From Algoriphagus sp. AGSA1 (GTDB lineage: Bacteria; Bacteroidota; Bacteroidia; Cytophagales; Cyclobacteriaceae), in assembly GCF_021390545.1 (NCBI RefSeq), contig NZ_JAJUWR010000039.1, positions 1-43,963 of the forward strand: a stretch of 43,963 nt of DNA. The letters are read 5' to 3'. Each line of letters opens with the position of its first letter. Position 1 is the stretch's first letter. A program made the position numbers and the translations under genes. Positions 15,528-24,382 of the stretch are shown piece after piece. A model generated the notes under the pieces. The model made no database searches and was not told the DNA's origin. It saw only the letters and a list, made by a program, of their open reading frames with translations.

Positions 15528-16493
15528 CTAGCCTCCATTTAGGAGGAAATCCCGGACTCTGTATTCCGCCCAGGTAAACTCATTTCCACCAACTACAAAC
15601 CCGGTATGCCCTCCCCTTTTTGGCATTTCCAGTGATAGTTCCGCCTTCCTTTCTGCAAGAGCTACGGGGTAACATTCCGGTCCTAACAATGGGTCATTAA
15701 GCGCATTGATTACCAGAGTAGGTGTCTCTATGGCAGGCATCCAGTTATCAGCACTTACAGAAGTATAAAAATCATTCGCATCCTTAAACCCATGGAGCTG
15801 GGCAGTAAAAAAAGTATCAAAGGAATCAAAATCACTTACTCGTTCCAATAAATCCAAGTCGATCAACTCCGGGAACTGTGCTGCTTTGGCCCGGACCTTA
15901 GCTTTGAGTTTTCCCAGAAATCTATTTTTATAAAATGCATTACTTCTAAATTTCAAAGTATTTGCACTGGATAGTAGATTACATGGAGTGGAATAAACTG
16001 CGGCACGTTTGATTGCAGGCGGCAAATCTGCCCCCATTTCCCCGAGATATTTAAGCGTCTGAGCTCCTCCCATACTAATCCCTGTCAGGTAAATTTCCTT
16101 GTAATCCCTCGATGCCAGCACATGCGAAACAGTGGTGTCCAGATCGTAACTGGCTCCATGATGGTACAAAACCGGGGTAAGGTTGATCTCCCCCCCACAA
16201 GAACGGTTATTCCAGACCAAGACATCTGTATTGCTGGAATTAAACAGTTTAACCAATGCTTTGGCGTAGTGTCTCCCAGAGTCTCCCTCTAACCCATGGG
16301 ACACAATTAACAATTGGGAACTGCCGACAGAAGACCAGTCCAGATTCAGAAAATCGCCGTCAGAAGTAGGGATTTTCTCCCTTTCATATGTTACATCCGT
16401 AATTTTCCTGAACAGGCTTGGGATGACTGTTTCCAAATGGCCATTGAATAGATATGCCGGGGGGCCTGTGTAAGTAGAGTTGATGATTGCCAT
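15528..16493 (-). CDS. YheT-like alpha/beta hydrolase
   Basis: 321 residues of the YheT/EMB8 hydrolase family: SHGLEGDSGRHYAKALVK (oxyanion region), nucleophile elbow GISMGGAQTLKYLGE, acid-residue region NALNDPLLGPECYP and catalytic-His region RGGHTGFV. No signal peptide, so cytoplasmic. Substrates are probably esters or lactones; none is established for this family in Bacteroidota. It follows the glutamate-synthase-like gene's promoter side with a 49-base gap and may be the upstream gene of the same transcript. Confidence 0.88.
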   Translation of the reverse strand: MAIINSTYTGPPAYLFNGHLETVIPSLFRKITDVTYEREKIPTSDGDFLNLDWSSVGSSQLLIVSHGLEGDSGRHYAKALVKLFNSSNTDVLVWNNRSCGGEINLTPVLYHHGASYDLDTTVSHVLASRDYKEIYLTGISMGGAQTLKYLGEMGADLPPAIKRAAVYSTPCNLLSSANTLKFRSNAFYKNRFLGKLKAKVRAKAAQFPELIDLDLLERVSDFDSFDTFFTAQLHGFKDANDFYTSVSADNWMPAIETPTLVINALNDPLLGPECYPVALAERKAELSLEMPKRGGHTGFVVGGNEFTWAEYRVRDFLLNGG

Positions 16494-16584
16494 GAAAAAG
16501 CAAAAATAACAGCTTTACATGAAATCGAGCCTTCCTACCGGCAGGCACGACCTGAGCGACACAACTGAAATGATTCCAATGCCA

Positions 16585-16599
16585 CCTGCCTGCCGCAGG
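16585..16599. repeat. short CCTGC/GCAGG palindrome in a repeat-like spacer
   Basis: CCTGC-CTGCC-GCAGG lies about 60 bases from a related CCGGCAGGCA string (16537-16550 area). Such CTGCC/GGCAG strings are frequent in Bacteroidota intergenic repeats. No gene is seen in 16494-16757. Confidence 0.35.
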
Positions 16600-16757
16600 G
16601 ATTCTATATGGCCTTTATGGGGAAAAAATATAATCACATGAAATTCATCTTCTCTTAAAGCCGATTTTACATGTATCACCTAATTTTATGACAGAAAAAA
16701 TCTTCATAGGGTAATCATTTTAAAAAGCGGAGCGGCGGGTGTCAGCTCCTTTTTTTG

Positions 16758-17108
16758 TTATAAAGTAAGTTCGTAAACGCGTCGAATGGTCGCATCCAGT
16801 TTTATCTGTAGATTTTGAAAATGGGATCGGAACAAAGCATTGTCAAATCCACTGTTTTCAATAATCTCTTTACCCACCTGAAGTTCATCTATGATATGTG
16901 TCAGTTCAAAGATGCTGAGGGTGGGCTTCAATTTATGGCGTATCTGTTGTATCTTTTCATCATCCTTTTCCATGGAGGCTTTGGTGTATATATCCTTAAG
17001 CTCAAGCAATCCTGTATATATTGCCCACGTCAATTCTTTCTGAAAGGCCTCATCACCTTCAGACATATTGATAATCAGTAGATCCAGTTCAGGGTAAAGT
17101 TGTTCCAT
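16758..17108 (-). CDS. Hpt-domain-like small protein
   Basis: 116 residues, all-helical by composition. The stretch IQQIRHKLKPTLSIF (His58) matches the histidine-phosphotransfer (Hpt) helix pattern H-x-L-K-[GP], although the usual glycine is a proline. Hpt proteins pass phosphate between histidine kinases and response regulators. It lies four bases downstream of the HI0933-like flavoprotein gene, so it is probably cotranscribed, but no kinase or receiver gene is close. The role is inferred from one motif and the length. Confidence 0.6.
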   Translation of the reverse strand: MEQLYPELDLLIINMSEGDEAFQKELTWAIYTGLLELKDIYTKASMEKDDEKIQQIRHKLKPTLSIFELTHIIDELQVGKEIIENSGFDNALFRSHFQNLQIKLDATIRRVYELTL

Positions 17109-17112
17109 ATTA

Positions 17113-18318
17113 TTAGCGGGATGAGGCTATACCAGCAAGAAATCCTGTTGACCAGGCAGCCTGAAAATTAAATCCGCCGGTGATTCCATCGATGTCCAGG
17201 ACTTCCCCGGCAAAGTAAAGGTTAGGGTGATATTTACTTTCCATAGTTTCCGGATTCACCTCATTCAAAGCGATTCCACCAGCAGTGACAAATTCTTCTT
17301 TAAAGGTTGTTTTTCCTTCGACTTTCAAATTATAGCAAAAAAGGTTCTGTACCAACTTATTAATTTGCTTTTTTGAAAGCGAACCAAATAACTGCCCCGG
17401 CTCAATGGTGGCACGAGTACAAAAGTGCCCCCAAAGTCTGGAAGGAATATCAAACAGTGGATTGCTTTCCACCTTGCGGGAAGGATGCGCCTGTATATAA
17501 TTTCTGATATGGGAACCAAACTCCTCTTCTCCAAAGGCAGCATTCCAATTGATCAGCGCATTGGCTTTATAATTGTGCTCTTTTAACCACTGCGCGCCGA
17601 ATGCCGACAATTTTAATACTGCTGGCCCACTTATCCCCCAGTGCGTCACAAGGATAGGCCCGCGATAGTTCAACTTAGTCCCTTCGATTTTCACTAAGCC
17701 ATCGGCTACGGACAGTCCCATCAGCTTTCGAAGCGACTCCTTGGGTGTATTAAAAGTAAAAAGTGAGGGGATAGGATCTAAAATATTGTTGTTTAGATTT
17801 TTAAGAAAATCATATCCAGTTATTTTAGGATGGCCACCAGTAGCTACAATGAGCTTATCTACCTGAGTAAAACCCTCATCTGTATCTAGAAGAAAATGTC
17901 GTTCTTCTGGAATAATATCCTGTACGCCACAGGATTTTCGGATGGAAACTTTGAGTTTATGGGCTTCGCCCAACAAGGCGTCGATGATGGACTGTGAGGA
18001 ATCGGAAACCGGAAATACTCTCCCGTCAGCTTCAGTTTTCAGTGCCACACCTCTACTTTCAAACCAGCTTATTGTGTCTTCTGATTTGAATTTGGAAAAC
18101 ACCCGTTTCAAAAACCTCTCACCCCGTGGATAGTGTTTTGCCAGTTTCGATATTTCCATGGGCCTATGTGTCACATTGCAACGCCCCCCGCCCGACACCT
18201 TCACTTTGGATAAAAGCTTGGGCGATTTTTCAAATAGAATTACTTCAGATCCCCTACCTGCAGCATGAATAGCAGCAAAAAAACCTGCAGCTCCGCCCCC
18301 AATTATGCCAATTTTCAA
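17113..18318 (-). CDS. HI0933/YhiN-family flavoprotein
   Basis: 401 residues with an N-terminal FAD site (MKIGIIGGGAAGFFAAIHAA), SGGGRCNVTHRP characteristic of the HI0933/BaiN family, VATGGHPKITG, LVTHWGISGPAVLKLSA and the C-terminal second FAD motif YFAGEVLDIDGITGGFNFQAAWSTGFLAG. The family comprises NAD(P)/FAD oxidoreductases of largely unknown substrate. It is followed after four bases by the Hpt-like gene. Confidence 0.9.
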   Translation of the reverse strand: MKIGIIGGGAAGFFAAIHAAGRGSEVILFEKSPKLLSKVKVSGGGRCNVTHRPMEISKLAKHYPRGERFLKRVFSKFKSEDTISWFESRGVALKTEADGRVFPVSDSSQSIIDALLGEAHKLKVSIRKSCGVQDIIPEERHFLLDTDEGFTQVDKLIVATGGHPKITGYDFLKNLNNNILDPIPSLFTFNTPKESLRKLMGLSVADGLVKIEGTKLNYRGPILVTHWGISGPAVLKLSAFGAQWLKEHNYKANALINWNAAFGEEEFGSHIRNYIQAHPSRKVESNPLFDIPSRLWGHFCTRATIEPGQLFGSLSKKQINKLVQNLFCYNLKVEGKTTFKEEFVTAGGIALNEVNPETMESKYHPNLYFAGEVLDIDGITGGFNFQAAWSTGFLAGIASSR

Positions 18319-18355
18319 AACTTATATTGTATTGTTTTTCAAATGATTATATTAC

Positions 18356-19900
18356 TCACTTTCTTTTAGAGAATGAACCTAGAATTCCTCTGGTCAATTC
18401 CCTGAAAATCGTACGTCCCACTTGCCTCACCATGGTGTTTTTGCTCAATTCCTCAATTAGAGAAGTTTCGCTTGTAGTCCTTCTGCTCTTCTGCGCCGAT
18501 GCTTTAGACTGCAGAGATCCCGACTGTCGCTGTGCTTCTTCCAGATCATTCATTTTTTGGTTCAATAGCTCAAAAGCACTTTCCCTGTCAATATCCTGGT
18601 TATACTTATAAAGAAGTACTGAGTTCCCTACTACCGCATTGATCTCTTCGGGACTCAGAATATCCATCCTGGTAATCGGTGCCCTGACTAATGTATGTGC
18701 CAGTGGAGTGGGAATCCCTTTTTCATTCAAAGCCGTCACCAGGGCTTCCCCTATTCCCATAGCTGTGAGCACTTCCGAAGTCTTGTAATACGGAGAATCC
18801 GGATAGTTTTCAGCGGTCTTGGTAATTGCCTTCCGATCCTTCGCAGTAAAAGCCCTTAATGCGTGCTGCACTTTCAGTCCCAGCTGCCCCAGTATGTTGT
18901 CCGGGACATCTGTCGGAGTCTGTGTACAGAAATACACCCCTACTCCTTTGGAACGGATCAATTTGACTATAGCCTCGATCTTTTCCAGAAGATCCTTGGA
19001 TGCATTGGAAAACACTAAATGTGCCTCGTCTATAAACAAGCAAAGTTTTGGCTGAGCCGCATCACCCTGCTCAGGGAAAGTCTCATAAATCTCCGATAGC
19101 AGGCTGAGCATAAAAGTTGAAAACAACTTCGGTCGGTTTTGAATATCAGTCAATCTGATAACGGATATCACTCCTTTTCCATCTTTGATCCTCAAAAAAT
19201 CCTCTACTTCGAATGATTTCTCTCCAAAAAAACGTTCTGCCCCCTGTTGCTCCAGTTCAATAATCTTCCGCATGATGGTATTCACTGAAGCAGCCGAAAC
19301 CTGTCCATATTCCTTTTGAATGGCTTCTTTACCTTCATTGGTAATATACTGAAGCACCCTTTTCAGATCTTTCAGATCAATCAAAGGCAGATGATGCATA
19401 TCGCAGTAGCGGAATAGCAGAGATATTACTCCCCGCTGTGTATCGTTAAGTTCCAGTATCTGGGAAATCAAAACAGGGCCAAATTCGGAAACAGTCGCTT
19501 TTAACCGAACTCCTTTTTCTTCCGAAATGGACATCAGTTCGATAGGAAGGCCTATTGGATCATAGTCAACTCCTATGGCCTGAGATCGTTTTTTGATAAA
19601 ATCACTGGCTGTCCCCGGCTGTGCAAGTCCAGAGAGATCCCCTTTAAGATCCATTAAAACAGAGGGGACTCCTTTCAAAGCCAGCTGTTCGGCGATCACT
19701 TGCAAGGTTTTTGTTTTACCGGTTCCGGTAGCTCCCGCGATGAGACCATGCCTGTTCATGGTCTTCAATGCAATGTTCACCTGCGCTCCAGTCACAGGTT
19801 CCCCCGCCAATATGCCGGTTCCCAATGTGATGAAATCATTTTTATAATTCTGGCCCTCTGCCAGGTGGGCAATAAATTCTTCTTTTTGGCTCATTGTCAT
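18356..19900 (-). CDS. HerA/DUF853-type ATPase
   Basis: 514 residues. Walker A is GATGTGKT near residue 56; the DUF853 hallmark VLMDLKGDLSGLAQPG follows, then Walker B LCLFIDEAHLVFSNAS and QTPTDVPDNILGQLGLKVQHALRA. The C-terminus is basic and low-complexity (QSKASAQKSRRTTS). Start could be MTMSQKEEF (19900) or MSQKEEF (19894). Related proteins are HerA-like hexameric ATPases, sometimes tied to DNA end processing; in this stand-alone family (YjgR-like) the role is unknown. No NurA gene is near. Confidence 0.85.
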   Translation of the reverse strand: MTMSQKEEFIAHLAEGQNYKNDFITLGTGILAGEPVTGAQVNIALKTMNRHGLIAGATGTGKTKTLQVIAEQLALKGVPSVLMDLKGDLSGLAQPGTASDFIKKRSQAIGVDYDPIGLPIELMSISEEKGVRLKATVSEFGPVLISQILELNDTQRGVISLLFRYCDMHHLPLIDLKDLKRVLQYITNEGKEAIQKEYGQVSAASVNTIMRKIIELEQQGAERFFGEKSFEVEDFLRIKDGKGVISVIRLTDIQNRPKLFSTFMLSLLSEIYETFPEQGDAAQPKLCLFIDEAHLVFSNASKDLLEKIEAIVKLIRSKGVGVYFCTQTPTDVPDNILGQLGLKVQHALRAFTAKDRKAITKTAENYPDSPYYKTSEVLTAMGIGEALVTALNEKGIPTPLAHTLVRAPITRMDILSPEEINAVVGNSVLLYKYNQDIDRESAFELLNQKMNDLEEAQRQSGSLQSKASAQKSRRTTSETSLIEELSKNTMVRQVGRTIFRELTRGILGSFSKRK

Positions 19901-19982
19901 GCCGATTAAGTAAGCAAACTACAAAAAAAACCTTGATGCCTTGGGCAAAAAGGTTTCAGTTAATCCTTTGATTGAATACAGT

Positions 19983-20390
19983 TCAATAAGTTACTAGAGG
20001 TTCCAAATTCTTAGCCTGCTCTATAAAGTCAGCCACTTTGGATTCGGCCGGAACTACCCTGGTCAATTTTTTCTCTTCCTGGGTTTTTACCAGGGCATTG
20101 TACAGGTTTTCAGGATTTCTAGTCCGCAATTCCTTTACGGTGTCCACTCCTGCGGCTTTTAGGAGTTCTGCAAACTGACTGGCAACGCCGTTGATTCTAA
20201 ATAAATCTGCCATATTCACCCAATCCAGAATCCTGCCCTCACTCAATCCCGAAGCTTCCGCAATAGCTTTTCTACCTGATTTGCTCGCACCTTTCTCCAA
20301 TAAACCTTCTACCGTAGAAATCCCCGCAGAAGCTAGTTTCTCTTTAATTGCCGGGCCGATACTCTCTATCATTGTAATTGATTTTCCCAT
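19983..20390 (-). CDS. DUF4332 helix-hairpin-helix protein
   Basis: 135 residues with two helix-hairpin-helix-like repeats: IESIGPAIKEKLASAGISTVEGLLEKGA, then LFRINGVASQFAELLKAAGVDTVKELRTRNPENLY. This is the DUF4332 layout, related to HhH DNA-binding folds. No enzyme motif. It lies 82 bases upstream of the HerA-like gene on the same strand. Function unknown; nucleic-acid or scaffold binding is an inference. Confidence 0.8.
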   Translation of the reverse strand: MGKSITMIESIGPAIKEKLASAGISTVEGLLEKGASKSGRKAIAEASGLSEGRILDWVNMADLFRINGVASQFAELLKAAGVDTVKELRTRNPENLYNALVKTQEEKKLTRVVPAESKVADFIEQAKNLEPLVTY

Positions 20391-20609
20391 CTTTGTTTAA
20401 TTTTAGGGTTAAAGTAAATTGACAAAAAATTCTTTAATAGTGCCTGGAATATGTCAGGTCTAAATAGAATTTCATTCCAAAATAAAGACAATTATCAATT
20501 CGCCAAAACCAATTTCACATATTCATGCTAGTGTTGGCTTTTTGGAAACATTAACTTTACGATTACGAAACTTCTACCTTTATTGCTTCTGTAGATAAAA
20601 CCTGTTCAT

Positions 20610-21323
20610 GTGAGCTTTAAATTCCACCCTCCTCTCTATCTGATTTGCTTGATCCTCACAGTGGCTTTGGGCCAGGTTTCCCTGGCCCAGATCGGCCCAA
20701 ATCTAGGGCATACCGACCGCTGGATGAAAGCTGCCAAAGCGGCTATTGAAAGAACTGATTATAAGACGGCAAATTCTATTTTCCGAAACATGATCGACTC
20801 AGGCCAACCACTTCCTGAGGAAATGCCCTATTTTTTCGCAGAAACTCTTTTCCAACTCGAACAGTATGACAACTCATCCAATTTTCTCAACAAGTACCTG
20901 GAGCTGAATGGATTTACAGGTGAATACTACAAAGCTGCACAAGAATTACAGCAGCGCCTGGAATCCCCCCTACGGGAAATACTGGATTGTCAGCTATGTG
21001 ACCGTCGCGGGTACCGGTTCAAAACATGTTTCACCTGTCATGGAGATCGGCAACTAGAACAGGATTGCCACTACTGCAAAGGCAAAGGAGTGGTAGGATG
21101 TAGTCGCTGTAGTGGTTCAGGTATGATTACCAAAGTGAATATATTCAAAATCGTGGAATATTATGAATGCGACAGATGCCATGGAAAGGGCAGGCTTACT
21201 TGCCCTGTGTGTGAGGGAAATTTAAAGGAAGTAAGCTCATGTGAAACATGCCGCGGCAGTGGTAAATTAAGTTCAGAGGTGATATGCAATCATGAAGAGG
21301 AATCTCACGATCATGAGCTATAG
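20610..21323 (+). CDS. Secreted protein with DnaJ-type CxxCxGxG zinc-finger repeats
   Basis: 237 residues from a GTG start at 20610 (an overlapping ATG at 20608 meets TGA at once). The N-terminus is a signal peptide (LYLICLILTVALGQVSLAQ). Residues about 35-125 are helical and TPR-like (RWMKAAKAAIERTDYKTANSIFRNM). Residues 127-230 hold five or six Cys pairs of DnaJ type: CQLCDRRG, CFTCHGD, CHYCKGKG, CSRCSGSG, CDRCHGKG, CPVCEG and CETCRGSG. DnaJ zinc fingers usually act in the cytoplasm, so an exported copy is unusual. The C-terminus is His-rich (HEEESHDHEL). No partner gene is evident. Confidence 0.8.
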   Translation: MSFKFHPPLYLICLILTVALGQVSLAQIGPNLGHTDRWMKAAKAAIERTDYKTANSIFRNMIDSGQPLPEEMPYFFAETLFQLEQYDNSSNFLNKYLELNGFTGEYYKAAQELQQRLESPLREILDCQLCDRRGYRFKTCFTCHGDRQLEQDCHYCKGKGVVGCSRCSGSGMITKVNIFKIVEYYECDRCHGKGRLTCPVCEGNLKEVSSCETCRGSGKLSSEVICNHEEESHDHEL

Positions 21324-21386
21324 GACATAGTCAAGGTCTAGAAGCTGTCCTATCGGAAATCTGTCCCTGCCTCTCGCAAAAAAAAC

Positions 21387-21526
21387 GGCTGTCTCATAAT
21401 CAGGTTCTCTTGTCAGGCTAGGCAGCCAGTCTGCCGAAGACATGAAAGTCGAAGCCTTTTATTTATGTGCTAATTAAGCCCATTTCGACTTGGCTCAATG
21501 TGACAATTATGAGTTACGAGACAGCC
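21387..21526. repeat. 140-bp imperfect palindrome with GGCTGTCTC ends (MITE-like)
   Basis: The ends are perfect 9-base inverted repeats (GGCTGTCTC at 21387, GAGACAGCC ending 21526). CATAAT recurs near each end and AGTCGAA/TTCGACT inverted internally. No coding frame. It fills the space between two convergent genes and may also end transcription. Ends of the form GGCTGTCTC resemble insertion-sequence termini, hence MITE-like; the parent element is not in this window. Confidence 0.55.
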
Positions 21527-21535
21527 TCCTTTTTA

Positions 21536-22138
21536 TTACTTGCAGTATTTGGAGTATGCTTCCTCAGCTCCGGGATACTCCAAAGCTGAAGCCAATTGAA
21601 AATCCTCACATGAGGATCCCACTTTTTTCATTGCGACCTTAAGCAAGCCCCTGTTATAGTAAGCCTGCCCAAAATTCTTATCAACCGAAATAGCATTATC
21701 GTAGGCTTTCAGCGCTTCATCAGGCTTGCCCAATTGATGCAAAGCACGTGCTTTCATAAATGAAGCCATAGCGGGTGCTCCTGAGACCTCGGCTGCCTGA
21801 TCCGAATACAGCAAGGCATTGGTGTAGTTCTTCTCATTATAATGCACATTGGCCAAGCTGAGCAAGACCTGAAAGTTGTTCGGGTCTGTAGAGAGTGCTT
21901 TTTCAAAGTCCGCTATAGCGTCCTGGTTATTGCCCAACTCCTCGTAAGACCTGCCTCTGTTATAAAGAGCCCGTACATCATTTGGTTTATATTTTAATTC
22001 CTTGGTGTATTCACTTGCTGCCTCCTCGTACGCCCCTTTGTTGAAATACGAATCTCCGGAACTTGTTTTCTTTTCCGAACAAGACCAAAGTGATACTGAA
22101 ATAAATAGAGCCAATAAAGCCCGTTTACCCATTTTCAT
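21536..22138 (-). CDS. TPR-repeat lipoprotein
   Basis: 200 residues. Signal peptide with lipobox SLWSCSEKK, then about four tetratricopeptide repeats (AYEEAASEYTKELKYKPNDVRALYNRGRSYEELG; AIADFEKALSTDPNNFQVLLSLANVHY; ALKAYDNAISVDKNFGQAYYNRGLL). TPR proteins serve as binding scaffolds. It lies 14 bases downstream of dapD on the same strand and is probably cotranscribed with it. Confidence 0.85.
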   Translation of the reverse strand: MKMGKRALLALFISVSLWSCSEKKTSSGDSYFNKGAYEEAASEYTKELKYKPNDVRALYNRGRSYEELGNNQDAIADFEKALSTDPNNFQVLLSLANVHYNEKNYTNALLYSDQAAEVSGAPAMASFMKARALHQLGKPDEALKAYDNAISVDKNFGQAYYNRGLLKVAMKKVGSSCEDFQLASALEYPGAEEAYSKYCK

Positions 22139-22152
22139 TTTAATTAATCAGT

Positions 22153-22968
22153 TTATACTGCCACACTATTATCGCGCAGCGCATCGTTAAGCGAAGTTTT
22201 AAGATCAGTGGAAGCTTTTCTTTGACCGATGATCAATGCGCAGGGAACCTGGAAAGTACCGGCGGCGAAGTTTTTGGCTATAGACCCCGGAATCACAACA
22301 GACCGTTCTGGGACAAAGCCTTTGTATTCCTTAGGTTCAGAACCGGTTACATCTATAATCTTCGAACTAGCAGTCAAGGTGACACCTGCCCCGATTACAG
22401 CTTCTTTGCCGATTCTTACTCCTTCTACGATGATGGCCCTAGACCCTATAAATGCTCCGTCTTCAATGATCACCGGTGCTGCCTGAATAGGTTCCAGAAC
22501 TCCTCCTATCCCTACACCGCCACTTAAATGAACATTTTTGCCGATCTGCGCGCACGAACCCACAGTAGCCCAAGTGTCAACCATCGTGCCACCGTCCACA
22601 TAAGCTCCAATATTAACATAACTTGGCATCATCACTACCCCGGATGCAAGGTATGCCCCATAACGGGCTACTGCATGGGGAACCACACGCACTCCTTTTT
22701 CAGCGTAATTTGTTTTCAACGCCATCTTATCATGGAATTCAAAAGGCCCAACCTCTATAGTTTCCATTTTTTGGATAGGGAAATAGAGAATTACTGCCTT
22801 CTTTACCCAGTCATTTACTTTCCAGTTACCATCTTCAGCAGGTTCCGCTACACGTATTTTACCTGAATCCAGGTCAGCTATCACTGCTCTGATTGCTTGT
22901 TGTGTTGCTTCTTCTTTTAATAATTCCCGGTTTTCCCAGGCCTGCTCAATGATTGTTCTCAGTTCCAT
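22153..22968 (-). CDS. dapD: 2,3,4,5-tetrahydropyridine-2,6-dicarboxylate N-succinyltransferase
   Basis: 271 residues, normal for DapD. The C-terminal half is a left-handed beta-helix of hexapeptide repeats (YVNIGAYVDGGTMVDTWATVGSCAQIGKNVHLSGGVGIGGVLEP, then IGKEAVIGAGVTL). The family-specific stretch VVMMPSYVNIGAYVD is present. It transfers succinyl from succinyl-CoA in the succinylase branch of lysine/diaminopimelate synthesis. It is divergent from the glycosyltransferase gene, with only 21 bases between the start codons. Confidence 0.96.
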   Translation of the reverse strand: MELRTIIEQAWENRELLKEEATQQAIRAVIADLDSGKIRVAEPAEDGNWKVNDWVKKAVILYFPIQKMETIEVGPFEFHDKMALKTNYAEKGVRVVPHAVARYGAYLASGVVMMPSYVNIGAYVDGGTMVDTWATVGSCAQIGKNVHLSGGVGIGGVLEPIQAAPVIIEDGAFIGSRAIIVEGVRIGKEAVIGAGVTLTASSKIIDVTGSEPKEYKGFVPERSVVIPGSIAKNFAAGTFQVPCALIIGQRKASTDLKTSLNDALRDNSVAV

Positions 22969-22989
22969 TATTTTGGTTAGTTTCGTTTA

Positions 22990-24111
22990 ATGAGTGGAAA
23001 ATCAGCTTCCTTAACTCCAGTCTTGATCGCGTCAAGCTTGAAGCCCGTCAAAGATACACGAGCTTGGGGAAAGCTTGGCCTTTCACTGCATAAAACAGGG
23101 CTTTTTAAGGTATATTTTATGGGATTTTCACAAAATCCTGAAGAAAATTGTAAAGATGAAAACTTCTATTCCTCGTTTTCATCTCAGAACTCAATAGGTA
23201 AAAGAGTGTTTTCGCAGGTGAATTTTACCCGAACGCTTTTTAAGCTACGGCCAAAAACCCTAGTTGTCTGCACTTATGAATATCTCCCCTTGGCCACCTT
23301 TTTCAAGAGATATTTAGGGTATAAATTAATCTATGATGTCCAGGAAAACTACGTGAAAAACCTGGAGCTTAACCCTACTTTAAGTAGTCCAACCAAAAGA
23401 AAAACCGGGTATCTAATCCGTTTGATGGAAAGTATGGCTAACATAGATTTACATCTCCTTGCCGAAAAATGCTATGTGGAAGAGATGCCTGAGAAATCTC
23501 CGTTTCTGATTTTGGAAAATAAATATAAAGGTGAAATCACGCCAATTTCCCCCTTCAGAGTGGGGCACAAAAATGGTTACTCTTTTTTGATTTCGGGGAC
23601 GCTCACCCCTGCTTTTGGCACCCTGGATGCCGTCAAGTGGTTCAAAGAAATATTGAGAGAATTCCCGGCTTCGCAACTTCATATTATCGGCCATTGTCCT
23701 TTAGCGGACTTTCAGTTCACCCTGCAAAAAGCCGTTGAAAACACTCCCCAAATCCAACTCCGGTCATCCCGTTTCCCCGTGCCTCATGAGCAGATTGTCG
23801 CTGCTTATTCTACGGTAGATTTTGCACTTCTAGCTTACCAAAACAGAGCTGCTATTAAGAATAAAATGCCCACTAAACTGTTTGAATCAGCAGCCTTGGG
23901 ACTGCCTGTTCTGATCAGTCCCAATCCAAAATGGGAGGAATTTTTAGCTCCGTTTTCAGGTGGGTTTTCCATGGATTTTTACGACCTGGACCATGCACTC
24001 AAGAATTTTGAAGCTGCACTTAAACAAGAGTATTTCACCCAAACACCGGGTGAATCTATCCTGTGGAAATCCCAACACGAAGCATTCATCACCGCCATTA
24101 CCTCCTTATAA
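22990..24111 (+). CDS. Glycosyltransferase, GT4-like
   Basis: 373 residues. The N-terminal half has the GT-B acceptor-domain flavour (PVLIASSLKPVKDTRAWGKLGLSL; LIYDVQENYVKN). The C-terminal half has the nucleotide-sugar part (SFLISGTLTPAFGTLDAVKWFKEI; LHIIGHCPL; KMPTKLFESAALGLPVLIS, with the E of the E-x7-E region). No signal peptide. It probably builds a surface polysaccharide or lipid-linked sugar; donor and acceptor unknown. Starts nearer to PVLIASS are possible, because the ATG at 22990 leaves almost no room for a promoter beside dapD. Confidence 0.8.
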   Translation: MSGKSASLTPVLIASSLKPVKDTRAWGKLGLSLHKTGLFKVYFMGFSQNPEENCKDENFYSSFSSQNSIGKRVFSQVNFTRTLFKLRPKTLVVCTYEYLPLATFFKRYLGYKLIYDVQENYVKNLELNPTLSSPTKRKTGYLIRLMESMANIDLHLLAEKCYVEEMPEKSPFLILENKYKGEITPISPFRVGHKNGYSFLISGTLTPAFGTLDAVKWFKEILREFPASQLHIIGHCPLADFQFTLQKAVENTPQIQLRSSRFPVPHEQIVAAYSTVDFALLAYQNRAAIKNKMPTKLFESAALGLPVLISPNPKWEEFLAPFSGGFSMDFYDLDHALKNFEAALKQEYFTQTPGESILWKSQHEAFITAITSL

Positions 24112-24355
24112 TCCACACCAAGGTTCATATCTGAATGTGGATTACTATCCACACTTATCCACCTATGCCTGATTTTTGACACCAGTTCCCGGCCAATGGA
24201 AACTGGGGGACATTGCGATTTTTACTGACGGATTATCATAAACAATTTAATTAAATGACAAATTATCAATGCATTACAGTTTTTATTAGGGGAGCCTAAA
24301 CTTTATTTTCGCTATAACTTAATCAATAAACACATTCGGAAATGAGTTATCCACA
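24109..24355 (+). other. DnaA-box cluster in AT-rich spacer: candidate oriC
   Basis: One perfect DnaA box TTATCCACA lies at 24347-24355. Four boxes with a single mismatch are TAATCCACA (24109-24117), TAATCCACA on the minus strand (24136-24144), CTATCCACA (24145-24153) and TTATCCACC (24155-24163). Between them lies an AT-rich stretch (about 24220-24300) that could unwind. The stretch 24112-24436 has no gene. Genes on the left are mostly on the minus strand and on the right on the plus strand, as expected around an origin. The origin call is an inference; dnaA is not in the window. Confidence 0.5.
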
Positions 24356-24382
24356 CTTAATTTAGCCATAGTTCAAAATATT

